From NCBI RefSeq assembly GCF_030929495.1, contig NZ_JAVFWN010000021.1, positions 1 to 64,000 on the forward strand: DNA of 64,000 bases, given 5' to 3'. Position numbers and translations under genes: made by a program. The notes beneath the pieces were generated by a model. That model did not search any database. It worked only from the letters and a program-made list of their open reading frames with translations, and was not told where the DNA came from. Shown here in pieces: positions 28,573 to 35,785 of this stretch (position 1 is its first letter; each line of letters begins with the position of its first letter). Source of the DNA: Nocardioides sp. LHD-245. Its GTDB lineage: Bacteria; Actinomycetota; Actinomycetes; Propionibacteriales; Nocardioidaceae.

Positions 28573-29784
28573 GTGCCGTCCGCATTGCCCGAAGGTGACC
28601 CTGTCCCGAGCGACGGGTCGCTCCCGTCCGCCGCCCTGGCCGAGCTCGGCGACCATCCCTTCGGCTTCTACGTCCACGTGCCGTTCTGCCGGGTGCGCTG
28701 CGGCTACTGCGACTTCAACACCTACACGGCCGAGGAGCTGGGGCCCGGCGTCTCCCGGTCGACGTACGCCGACCAGGCGGTCGCCGAGGTGCGGCTGGCC
28801 CGCCGCGTGCTGGGTGGGCGCGACCTTCCGGTCGGCACGGTTTTCCTCGGCGGCGGCACCCCGACGCTGCTGCCGCCCGAGGACCTCGGCCGCATCCTGC
28901 GCGCCATCGACGACGAGTTCGGGCTGGCGCCGGATGCCGAGGTGACGACCGAGGCCAACCCGGACTCGGTGGACCTGTCCTACCTGGAGCGGCTGCGGGA
29001 GGCCGGCTTCAACCGGCTGTCCCTGGGCGTCCAGTCCGCGGTGCCGCAGGTGCTGGCGGTGCTCGACCGCACCCACGACCCGCTGCGCGTACCCGGGATC
29101 GTCGACGCGGCTCGCGCCGCCGGGTTCGAGCAGCTGAGCCTCGACCTCATCTACGGCACGCCGGGGGAGAGCGGCGACGACTGGGAGGACACCCTGGAGG
29201 CGGCTCTCGCGTGCGCCCCGGACCACGTGTCGGCGTACTCCCTCATCGTGGAGGACGGCACCGCTCTCGCCCGGCGGGTGCGTCGGGGCGAGCTGCCGAT
29301 GCCGGACGACGACGACCTGGCGGACAAGTACGTCCAGGCCGACGAGCTGCTGGTCGCCGCGGGGCTGGGGTGGTACGAGGTCTCGAACTGGGCGCGGGAC
29401 GACGCCGCGCGCTGCCGCCACAACCTCGGCTACTGGGCGGGGGCGGACTGGTGGGGGATCGGGCCCGGTGCCCACTCCCACGTCGGCGGGGTGCGCTGGT
29501 GGAACGTGAAGCACCCGGCGGCGTACGCCGGCCGGCTGGCCGACGGGGTGACCCCGGCCCACGCCCGGGAGGTCCTCGATGCGGAGACCCGGCGCGTGGA
29601 GCGGGTGCTGCTGGAGGTCCGGCTGCGCTCCGGACTCGCCGTGGACGTCCTGGACGCGGAGGCCCGGACCACGCTCCCGGCCCTGGTCGCGGACGGGCTG
29701 GTCGAGGACCGACCGGACCGCCTGGTGCTCACCCGGCGCGGACGGCTGCTCGCGGACGGGGTCGTGCACCGCCTCTTGGCCTGA
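28573..29784 (+). CDS. hemW: HemW-type radical SAM heme chaperone
   Basis: A 403-residue radical SAM protein of the HemN/HemW family. The 4Fe-4S cysteine motif is CRVRCGYC (CxxxCxxC) in VHVPFCRVRCGYCDFNTY, followed by VFLGGGTPTLL and the C-terminal HemN domain (YEVSNWAR, RHNLGYWAGADWWGIGPGAHS). The position before hrcA and DUF3097, and the lack of residues typical of true coproporphyrinogen dehydrogenase, favour HemW, which inserts heme into respiratory proteins, over HemN. It starts with GTG 12 bp after the dioxygenase remnant. Confidence 0.9.
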   Translation: MPSALPEGDPVPSDGSLPSAALAELGDHPFGFYVHVPFCRVRCGYCDFNTYTAEELGPGVSRSTYADQAVAEVRLARRVLGGRDLPVGTVFLGGGTPTLLPPEDLGRILRAIDDEFGLAPDAEVTTEANPDSVDLSYLERLREAGFNRLSLGVQSAVPQVLAVLDRTHDPLRVPGIVDAARAAGFEQLSLDLIYGTPGESGDDWEDTLEAALACAPDHVSAYSLIVEDGTALARRVRRGELPMPDDDDLADKYVQADELLVAAGLGWYEVSNWARDDAARCRHNLGYWAGADWWGIGPGAHSHVGGVRWWNVKHPAAYAGRLADGVTPAHAREVLDAETRRVERVLLEVRLRSGLAVDVLDAEARTTLPALVADGLVEDRPDRLVLTRRGRLLADGVVHRLLA

Positions 29785-29805
29785 ACTCTATTAAATCTAG
29801 TGTTA

Positions 29806-29832
29806 CACTCGACTTTATGAAGAAGTCGAGTG
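29806..29832. promoter_or_regulatory. Hairpin holding the start codon of the cytidylyltransferase gene in its loop
   Basis: CACTCGACTT (29806-29815) and AAGTCGAGTG (29823-29832) are perfect 10-bp complements around the loop TATGAAG, which contains the ATG at 29817. Just upstream, AACTCTA and TAGTGTT form a 7-bp dyad with one mismatch in an AT-rich stretch, and TACACT at 29805-29810 would be a -10 element for a transcript starting at or near the ATG. A leaderless mRNA or a DNA-level operator is plausible; mechanism is inferred. Confidence 0.5.
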
Positions 29833-30299
29833 CTGCCGATGGCGTCGTGAGCGGGCCGGTGATCGGGTACGTGCCCGGGGCCTTCGACCTGTTCCACGTC
29901 GGGCACCTCAACGCGTTGCGTCAGGCCCGGCAGTGGTGCGACGTCCTGGTCGCCGGCGTGGTCACCGACGAGGTGTGCGTCGCGACCAAGGGCGTGCTGC
30001 CGACCGTCCCGCTCGCCGAGCGGCTCGAGATCGTCGAGGCGATCGGCATCGTCGACGCCGTCTACGCGGAGAGCACCGCGGACAAGACCGACTCCTGGCG
30101 CGACGTCGGCTTCCACCGGATCTTCAAGGGCGACGACTGGCAGGGGACCGCCAAGGGGCGACGCCTCGAGCAGCGGATGGCCGCGCTCGGTGTCGAGGTC
30201 ACCTACTTCCCCTACACGCTGCAGACCTCCTCCACCGCGCTGCGCACGGCGCTCGCGCACCGACGCGCGCCGGGGGCCTCGGGAGCGTCGTCGGCATGA
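29817..30299 (+). CDS. Glycerol-3-phosphate cytidylyltransferase-like nucleotidyltransferase
   Basis: A 160-residue cytidylyltransferase-like protein. The nucleotide-binding HxGH is in VPGAFDLFHVGHLNALRQA (about residues 20-38), and the C-terminal TSSTALRT corresponds to the STT/S loop that contacts CTP. TagD-type enzymes make CDP-glycerol for teichoic acids; related enzymes make CDP-choline, CDP-ethanolamine or nucleotide-activated sugars. Its stop overlaps the start of a LicD-methyltransferase gene (ATGA), which supports activation of a polar head group for a surface polymer. An alternative GTG start at 29847 begins at the conserved core. No Shine-Dalgarno is visible for either. Confidence 0.83.
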   Translation: MKKSSAADGVVSGPVIGYVPGAFDLFHVGHLNALRQARQWCDVLVAGVVTDEVCVATKGVLPTVPLAERLEIVEAIGIVDAVYAESTADKTDSWRDVGFHRIFKGDDWQGTAKGRRLEQRMAALGVEVTYFPYTLQTSSTALRTALAHRRAPGASGASSA

Positions 30300-31852
30300 C
30301 CCACCCCGCGCTGGTCGTCGCCGTGTCCGACGACGGGCTGCTCGTGCCGTCCGGGAGGCAGCCGCTGGTGGTCGAGATCGACGGCCACTACGTCTGGTCG
30401 CTGACTCCGCTGCGCGACGGCAGGCCGGCGGCCGGGGGCGTCCTGGTGCCGTGGCCCGGTGCGCTCCGGCCCCATCTCAGCGGCCGCGGCCGGGTCCGGG
30501 TGACCGATGCCGCCGGCCTGGCCGTCCTGTATGACGACGAGGTCGGCCTCGGGACGGGCGAGGGCGTGCTGGCCGTGGTCGACGGCTCCGGCCACCGGCT
30601 CAGTGTCGACAAGGTCGGTCACCTCGCTCGCTCCTTCGCCGCGACCGACGAGGCCGTCCGCGACGAGATCCTCGTCGGCACCCGCCGCGCGATCGACGAC
30701 CTGCGCGAGCACGCCGGCGTCGCGGCGTACCTCAACTACGGTGCGCTGCTGGGCGCCGTGCGCGAGGGGCGGATGCTCGCGCACGACTCCGACACCGACC
30801 TGTGCTACCTCTCGGCGCACGGATCGCCCGCCGACATCGTCACCGAGTCCTACCGGATCACCCGCGCGATGCGGGGCCGCGGCTGGCGGGTGCTGCGGAT
30901 GTCCGGCGGCGACGTCAAGCTGCTGTTGCCGCTCTCCGACGGCCGGGCGTGCCACATCGACGTGTTCGCCGCGTTCCACGTCGGCGATACCTTCTTCCAG
31001 CTCGGCAACCGCAGCGGCGACCTGCCGCGCTCGGCGATCGAGCCGTTCTCGACGATCACCCTGCACGGGCACGAGTTCCCGGCGCCGCGCGACCCCGAGG
31101 CGATGCTCGCCTTCCTCTACGGGCCCCACTGGCGCACACCCGACCCCTCCTTCAAGTACGCCGATCCGGCGGCGGGCGTGCGGCGCCTCGACGGGTGGCT
31201 GCGCGGCTTCCGCACCGAGATGGGGCGCTGGACCGAGCTCTACAACGGGCCGCGTCGCGCCGCGATCCCGCGCGGGCCGTCGGCGTTCGCTCGGTGGGTG
31301 GAGCCACAGCTCGGCGATCTGCCGGTCCTGGACGTCGGTGCCGGCACCGGCCGCGACGCGCTGTGGTTCGCCCGCGCGGGGCGTCGTACCGGCGCCGTCG
31401 ACTTCTCCCGCGGCAGCCTCGGCGTGATCCGCCGGCGGGCCCGGCGCTGGCGCCGGGAGGTCGAGGTCGACCAGCTGATCCTCGGCGAGCTCCGCTCGAC
31501 GCTGCTGCACGGCACCCGACTGGCCCGCGACCCGCACCACCTCTACGCGCGCCACCTCGTCGACCACCTCGACCCCGCCGCGCTCGACCAGCTCTGGCTG
31601 CTCGCCCGGATGGCGCTGCGACCCGGCGGCGGCCGGCTGTTCCTGGAGTTCGCGATCGAGGACGCGGGCTCGCCCGGGGCCGCGGCGCCGCGGGTCTCGC
31701 CCGAGGGCGTCCGGACGGCGATCGAGGCCGCCGGCGGGGTGGTCGAGCGGCTCACGCTCGGGCGCGGCGAGGACATGTTCGACCTGCCCCTGCCGGCCGT
31801 GTGCCGGATCCGCGTCGCCTGGCCGGCGCCCGACAGCGAGGAGCTGCGATGA
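30296..31852 (+). CDS. LicD-like phosphotransferase fused to a SAM methyltransferase
   Basis: A 518-residue protein in three parts. Residues 1-130 form a beta-rich region of unknown type. Residues about 140-300 resemble LicD/fukutin nucleotidyl-/phosphotransferases: LNYGALLGAVREGRMLAHDSDTDL fits the LicD GxLLGxxR...WDxDxD core, with a later CHIDVFAAF. From about residue 340 there is a class I methyltransferase with VLDVGAGTGRDALWFARAG (motif I). LicD proteins transfer phosphocholine from CDP-choline to glycans. Coupling by ATGA to a cytidylyltransferase upstream and a small coiled-coil gene downstream suggests that this protein transfers, and perhaps N- or O-methylates, a phospho-substituent on a cell-envelope glycan. 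The exact substrate is unknown. Confidence 0.75.
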   Translation: MTHPALVVAVSDDGLLVPSGRQPLVVEIDGHYVWSLTPLRDGRPAAGGVLVPWPGALRPHLSGRGRVRVTDAAGLAVLYDDEVGLGTGEGVLAVVDGSGHRLSVDKVGHLARSFAATDEAVRDEILVGTRRAIDDLREHAGVAAYLNYGALLGAVREGRMLAHDSDTDLCYLSAHGSPADIVTESYRITRAMRGRGWRVLRMSGGDVKLLLPLSDGRACHIDVFAAFHVGDTFFQLGNRSGDLPRSAIEPFSTITLHGHEFPAPRDPEAMLAFLYGPHWRTPDPSFKYADPAAGVRRLDGWLRGFRTEMGRWTELYNGPRRAAIPRGPSAFARWVEPQLGDLPVLDVGAGTGRDALWFARAGRRTGAVDFSRGSLGVIRRRARRWRREVEVDQLILGELRSTLLHGTRLARDPHHLYARHLVDHLDPAALDQLWLLARMALRPGGGRLFLEFAIEDAGSPGAAAPRVSPEGVRTAIEAAGGVVERLTLGRGEDMFDLPLPAVCRIRVAWPAPDSEELR

Positions 31853-32073
31853 CGACCACCGACCTGGCCCGCCGGATGCGCACCCGGGTCCGCGACCGGG
31901 GCACGCTGCGTGAGCGGGTGCGTGCGCTGGAGGCCGAGGTGCAGGAGAACCGACAGCTCAACCGCCGGATCGCCGAGCTCACCGACGTCGTCGCCGAGCT
32001 GCTGATCCCGTTGGACGCGCGCGATCAGGCACGGGTCGACGAGGTGCTGGACCGGTTCCGCAGCGGCCTCTGA
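31849..32073 (+). CDS. Small coiled-coil protein, third gene of the LicD operon
   Basis: A 74-residue basic protein, mostly a single amphipathic coiled coil (LRERVRALEAEVQENRQLNRRIAELTDVV), with an acidic C-terminal DQARVDEVLDRF. It overlaps the LicD-methyltransferase stop by ATGA, so it is translated with it. Similar small proteins (DUF6752-like) occur next to sugar-modifying enzymes in Nocardioidaceae, from memory. It may scaffold the enzyme; no activity is predicted. Confidence 0.7.
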   Translation: MTTTDLARRMRTRVRDRGTLRERVRALEAEVQENRQLNRRIAELTDVVAELLIPLDARDQARVDEVLDRFRSGL

Positions 32074-32077
32074 GCAT

Positions 32078-32152
32078 GCGGTTTGGTCCCCAACCGCAGG
32101 AAACGGGGCCGGATCGTTGCGGTTTGGGACCAATCCGCAACTGGTCAGACCA
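32078..32152 (+). repeat. 75-bp intergenic repeat, copy A
   Basis: Aligns without gaps to the reverse complement of 37702-37776; the first 21 bases and the last 13 are nearly identical, the middle is diverged. It contains three local dyads: GCGGTT...AACCGC, TTGCGG...CCGCAA and CTGGTCAGACCAG. It lies at the convergent junction of the coiled-coil gene and the DUF3097 gene and carries the DUF3097 stop codon. Probably a terminator-like or REP-like element. Confidence 0.75.
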
Positions 32153-32987
32153 GCGTCACGAAGTCGATCAGCTCCTCGACCCGGCCGAGCAGAGCCGGAT
32201 CGAGATCCTGGAACCCCCGGACCCCGCCGAGGATGTGCTTCCACGCGCGGGCGATGTCGGCCTGGTCGCGGTGCGGCCAGCCGAGCTGCTGGCAGGTGCC
32301 CTTCTTCCAGTCGATGCCCTTGGGCACCTTCGGCCACGCCGCGAAGCCGAGCCGCTCGGGCTTGACCGCCTGCCAGATGTCGATGAAGGGGTGGCCCACG
32401 ATGAGCACGTCCTTGCCGACTGGCGACTTCATGATGTTCTGCGCGATCCGGCTCTCCTTGGAGCCGGGCACGAGGTGGTCGACGAGGACGCCGACGCGGC
32501 GGTTCGGCGCGGGCTCGAAATCGCGCAGGTGGTCGGCGAGGTCGTCGACGCCGCCGAGGAACTCGACGACCACGCCCTCGATGCGCAGGTCGTCGCCCCA
32601 CACCTTCTCGACCAGCTCGGCGTCGTGGCGGCCCTCGACGAAGATCCGGCTCGCGCGGGCGACCCGGGCCTTGGCGTCGTGGACGGCGATCGAGCCACTG
32701 GCGGTGCGGGTCGGCCGGACCGGTCCGGCGTTCGTGATCGGCGCGGTCAGGATGACCGGCCTGCCCTCGAGCAGGAAGCCGGTCCCGAGCGGGAAAGTGC
32801 GTCGCTTCCTCCGCCGGTCCTCGAGCGTCACGGTGTCGAGGTCGCGGTCGACGGCGACGATCTCGCCGCACCAGTCGGTGGTGACCTCCTCGACGACCAG
32901 GCCGAGGTCCGCCGGGGTCTCCACGGCGCGGCCCCGCTTCGGGACCTTCCAGTCGCCTGCCAGTACGTCGGTCCCGTAGCGATCCAC
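32145..32987 (-). CDS. DUF3097 family protein
   Basis: A 280-residue actinobacterial protein of the DUF3097 family. It has an N-terminal beta domain (residues 1-90) and a Toprim-like central part with IFVEGRHDAELVEKVWGDDLR, a conserved EGRxDAE acidic motif, then VLVDHLVPGSKESRIA and IVGHPFIDIWQAVKPE. The Toprim-like acidic residues hint at metal-dependent nucleic-acid chemistry, but no member has a defined role to my knowledge. It is usually near hemW and hrcA, as here. The stop codon lies inside a 75-bp intergenic repeat. Confidence 0.88.
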   Translation of the reverse strand: MDRYGTDVLAGDWKVPKRGRAVETPADLGLVVEEVTTDWCGEIVAVDRDLDTVTLEDRRRKRRTFPLGTGFLLEGRPVILTAPITNAGPVRPTRTASGSIAVHDAKARVARASRIFVEGRHDAELVEKVWGDDLRIEGVVVEFLGGVDDLADHLRDFEPAPNRRVGVLVDHLVPGSKESRIAQNIMKSPVGKDVLIVGHPFIDIWQAVKPERLGFAAWPKVPKGIDWKKGTCQQLGWPHRDQADIARAWKHILGGVRGFQDLDPALLGRVEELIDFVTLV

Positions 32988-33044
32988 GACGGACCACCCT
33001 ACGGACCCGGGGCCCTCTCCCGAGGTGCGGACACGCCCGGTGGG

Positions 33045-33824
33045 TCAGACGAGCGGCAGCCGGCGGTGGGCGCGGGGCACCTGGGCGTACCCGCGGGCGA
33101 TCGCGTGGTGCAGCGCCTCGGCGGGGAACGGCCACTGCGCCGCCCCGCGCGCCTCTGCCTCCGGCACCCCACGAGTGGCGAGGTCCCGGATCGTCTCGGC
33201 GACCGCACGCAGGTCGTCGCACTGTTGCTCGACGAACCTCCGGTCGACGACGCCGCCGTGGCCGGGGACGACGATCGAGCCCGGGGTGAGCAGGCCGAGC
33301 ACCAGATCGAGGGTCTGCGGCCAGTCCAGCGGCCACGAGTCCGCGCCGAGCGAGGGCGGGGCCGACTCCTCGACCAGGTCGCCGACCAGCAGCACGTCGG
33401 CGTCGGGCACGCGGACGACCAGGTCACCCGCGGTGTGCCCGCGCCCGGGGTGGACCAGCTCCACCTGCCGGTCGCCCAGGTCGATCACGACCGCGCTGGA
33501 GAAGGTGCGGTCCGCGGGCGGCGCCGCCGGATCGGTCCGGGCGGCGGCCTCCTCGGTGGCGTGCACCGGCGGGTCGTCGTACCGCTCCCGGAAGGTGGCG
33601 TTGCCGAGGACGTGGTCGAAGTGGTCGTGGGTGTTGACCACCGCGACGACCGCCCCGGCCCGGAGGTCGCCGATCGCCGCGATCGCGGCGCGGGCCTCCG
33701 CGGCGGTGGCCAGCGTGTCGACCACCACGAGACCGCGCTCACCTCCGACGACGGTCAGGTTGACGTCGTACGACGGGACGCGGCGGACCCAGACGCGGTC
33801 CGCTACCTCGGTGAATGCCGGCAC
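33045..33824 (-). CDS. MBL-fold metallohydrolase
   Basis: A 259-residue metallo-beta-lactamase-fold protein. The zinc motif is NTHDHFDHVLGN (HxHxDH), followed by HPGRGHTAGDLVV, VLLVGDLVEESA and IVVPGHGGVVD, giving the complete set of metal ligands. It most resembles glyoxalase II or SoxH-like hydrolases of unspecified substrate. It has a 37-bp gap from the upstream DUF2470 gene on the same strand, so the two may be co-transcribed and iron-controlled, which is inference. Confidence 0.82.
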   Translation of the reverse strand: MPAFTEVADRVWVRRVPSYDVNLTVVGGERGLVVVDTLATAAEARAAIAAIGDLRAGAVVAVVNTHDHFDHVLGNATFRERYDDPPVHATEEAAARTDPAAPPADRTFSSAVVIDLGDRQVELVHPGRGHTAGDLVVRVPDADVLLVGDLVEESAPPSLGADSWPLDWPQTLDLVLGLLTPGSIVVPGHGGVVDRRFVEQQCDDLRAVAETIRDLATRGVPEAEARGAAQWPFPAEALHHAIARGYAQVPRAHRRLPLV

Positions 33825-33861
33825 GCGCCCACCGTAGCGACTCCGCCGGGGCCGTGGATCC

Positions 33862-34596
33862 TCAGCAGAGACCGGCGTGCAGCTCGGTGCGCAGCAGGTC
33901 GCCCAGCTCGGCCGCCGACGTGGCGCGACGGGGGAAGCGCAGCTCGGTGCTGTGGGCCCCGGTGAGGTCGACCCACCGGAGCGCGACGCCGGCGGCGTGG
34001 AGGTCGGCGAGCTGCACGCCGACGACCTCGCCGAGCCGGGTCTGCGTCATCGAGGCGATCGCCCGGCGCAGCTCGTCTTGGTGACACAGGTTGGCGTGCT
34101 CGGTCGAGCGCTGGAAGAAGCCGCGGTTGAGGTCGTGCTCCGGGTCGGCGAAGGCGCCGAGGGGGACCCGGACCCGGGTCTCGTCCGGTGCGTCCGGGGG
34201 AGCGCTGGCGCGGGAGAGCAGTGCGAAGTCGAGGCGGAGGCCGACCCGCATCCGGATCTCGTCGCAGCACTCGCACTGCTCGAGCCCGAGTGCCTCGAGC
34301 CGACCGGAGAGGGTCAGCGTGGCGTCCCGCTCGACGGTGCCGGGGGCGCCGAGTCCGCTGGTCAGGGTGAGCAGCGCGCCGCGCCCGTCGGTCGCCGCGA
34401 CCGCGAGGGTCGAGTCGGCGGGGCAGGAGAGGATCGGGCGCCCGCCGTGGTCCTGCATCTCCAAGCCGGTCTCCTCGAGGCCGGACGTGACGTCGTCGAT
34501 CCCGTCGACCACCAGCTGGACCTCGCGGGGGCACGCCAGGATGCTGCGTGCCGCCGAGGCGAGGTGTCGTACGTCGAGACCGGGGTCGACCGTCAT
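33862..34596 (-). CDS. DUF2470 domain protein, probably iron/heme-related
   Basis: A 244-residue protein. The C-terminal ~80 residues (RRAIASMTQTRLGEVVGVQLADLHAAGVALRWVDL...STELRFPRRA) match the DUF2470 domain found at the end of HugZ-type heme oxygenases and pyridoxamine-oxidase-like heme proteins. The N-terminal part has a flavin-reductase-like beta pattern, with a CECCDE cysteine cluster near residue 108. An IdeR/DtxR-type iron box (17 of 19) lies 39 bp upstream of the ATG. This makes an iron-starvation-induced role in heme or siderophore use likely. No heme ligand can be assigned. Confidence 0.75.
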   Translation of the reverse strand: MTVDPGLDVRHLASAARSILACPREVQLVVDGIDDVTSGLEETGLEMQDHGGRPILSCPADSTLAVAATDGRGALLTLTSGLGAPGTVERDATLTLSGRLEALGLEQCECCDEIRMRVGLRLDFALLSRASAPPDAPDETRVRVPLGAFADPEHDLNRGFFQRSTEHANLCHQDELRRAIASMTQTRLGEVVGVQLADLHAAGVALRWVDLTGAHSTELRFPRRATSAAELGDLLRTELHAGLC

Positions 34597-34634
34597 GTCC
34601 GCTCCTTGCCGCGCCGGGTGGCGATCCAGATTGA

Positions 34635-34653
34635 TTAGGTGAGCCTAACCTAC
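34635..34653. promoter_or_regulatory. IdeR/DtxR-type iron box before the DUF2470 gene
   Basis: The 19-mer TTAGGTGAGCCTAACCTAC matches TWAGGTWAGSCTWACCTWA at 17 of 19 positions. It is 39 bp upstream of the DUF2470 start on the minus strand and 44 bp before the hrcA CIRCE element on the plus strand, so it most likely controls the former. Confidence 0.82.
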
Positions 34654-34696
34654 TTGATTCGACGTGGTCGGGAAAGAGCAGGGGTGGGCGCTAGGA

Positions 34697-34723
34697 TTGG
34701 CACTCCAGTCGTTGGAGTGCCAA
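34697..34723. promoter_or_regulatory. CIRCE operator of hrcA-dnaJ
   Basis: TTGGCACTC and GAGTGCCAA separated by exactly nine bases, an inverted repeat with one change per arm from the canonical TTAGCACTC-N9-GAGTGCTAA. It ends 23 bp before the hrcA ATG. HrcA binds this element, so the hrcA operon is autorepressed and heat-induced. A TAGGAT hexamer overlapping its left edge could be the -10 element. Confidence 0.92.
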
Positions 34724-34746
34724 GGCAGTCGGAGCAGGAGGTGGGC

Positions 34747-35772
34747 ATGCAGGAGGAGCGCAGGCTCGCCGTACTACGGGCGATCGTCGAGGACTACGTG
34801 TCGACCGAGGAGCCGGTCGGCTCCAAGGCGCTGGTCGAGCGCCACCATCTCAACGTGTCGCCGGCCACCATCCGCAACGACATGGCCGCGCTGGAGGAGG
34901 AGGGCTACCTCCACCAGCCGCACACCAGCGCCGGCCGGGTGCCGACCGACAAGGGCTACCGGCTCTTCGTCGACCGGCTCTCCACGGTCAAGCCGACCAC
35001 CTCGGCCGAGCGCCGCGCGATCGCCGGCTTCCTGGAGGGCGCCATCGACCTCGACGACGTGGTCAACCGCTCGGTGCGGCTGCTCGCGCAGCTGACCCGG
35101 CAGGTTGCCGTCGTCCAGTACCCCACGCTCTCGCGCTCGACGGTGCGCCACGTCGAGGTCGTGGCGCTCGCCCCGACCCGCCTGCTGTTGGTGCTGATCC
35201 TCAGCTCGGGCCGGGTCGAGCAGCGCCTGGTCGAGCTCGACGCCGACATCGACGACGAGGCGCTCGGCGCGCTGCGCTCCCGGATCAACCTCGCCGCCAC
35301 CGGCGAGGTCATCGCCGACGCCGTCACCGCCCTCGACGCCCTGGTCCGGGGCGCGGACGGTACGCCGCCCGCCGCGCCGGCCACCGTCGCCGTGGTCGAG
35401 ACCCTGATCGAGGCGATGAGCGACCACCGCTCCGACGAGCGGGTCGTGGTCGGCGGCACCGCCAACCTGGCTCGCTTCGGCGACAGCTTCGAGACGTCGG
35501 TGCGCCCGCTGCTCGAGGCCCTGGAGGAGCACGTGGTGCTGCTCAAGCTGCTCGGCGAGGCCACCACCGGCGGCGCGGTCACCGTGCGGATCGGGGCCGA
35601 GGGCCCGATCCAGGAACTCGCCTCCACGAGTGTCGTGGCGACCGGCTACGGCCCCGACGACGCGCTGGCCGCGCTCGGGATCGTCGGCCCCACCCGCATG
35701 GACTACCCCGGAACGATGGCGGCGGTGCGCGCGGTCGCGCGCTACGTCTCCCGCATCCTCGACGAGAGCTGA
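34747..35772 (+). CDS. hrcA: Heat-inducible transcription repressor HrcA
   Basis: A 341-residue HrcA repressor with the N-terminal winged helix (VGSKALVERHHLNVSPATIRNDMAALEEEGYLHQPHTSAGRVPT, residues about 20-64) and the C-terminal GAF-like dimerisation domain. It binds CIRCE and needs GroEL for activity. The ATG at 34747 follows AGGAGG-like GGAGCAGGAGGTGGGC, and a perfect-spacing CIRCE is immediately upstream; an earlier in-frame start would place CIRCE inside the gene. It is followed after 13 bp by dnaJ. Confidence 0.96.
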   Translation: MQEERRLAVLRAIVEDYVSTEEPVGSKALVERHHLNVSPATIRNDMAALEEEGYLHQPHTSAGRVPTDKGYRLFVDRLSTVKPTTSAERRAIAGFLEGAIDLDDVVNRSVRLLAQLTRQVAVVQYPTLSRSTVRHVEVVALAPTRLLLVLILSSGRVEQRLVELDADIDDEALGALRSRINLAATGEVIADAVTALDALVRGADGTPPAAPATVAVVETLIEAMSDHRSDERVVVGGTANLARFGDSFETSVRPLLEALEEHVVLLKLLGEATTGGAVTVRIGAEGPIQELASTSVVATGYGPDDALAALGIVGPTRMDYPGTMAAVRAVARYVSRILDES

Positions 35773-35785
35773 GAGAGCACATCAC

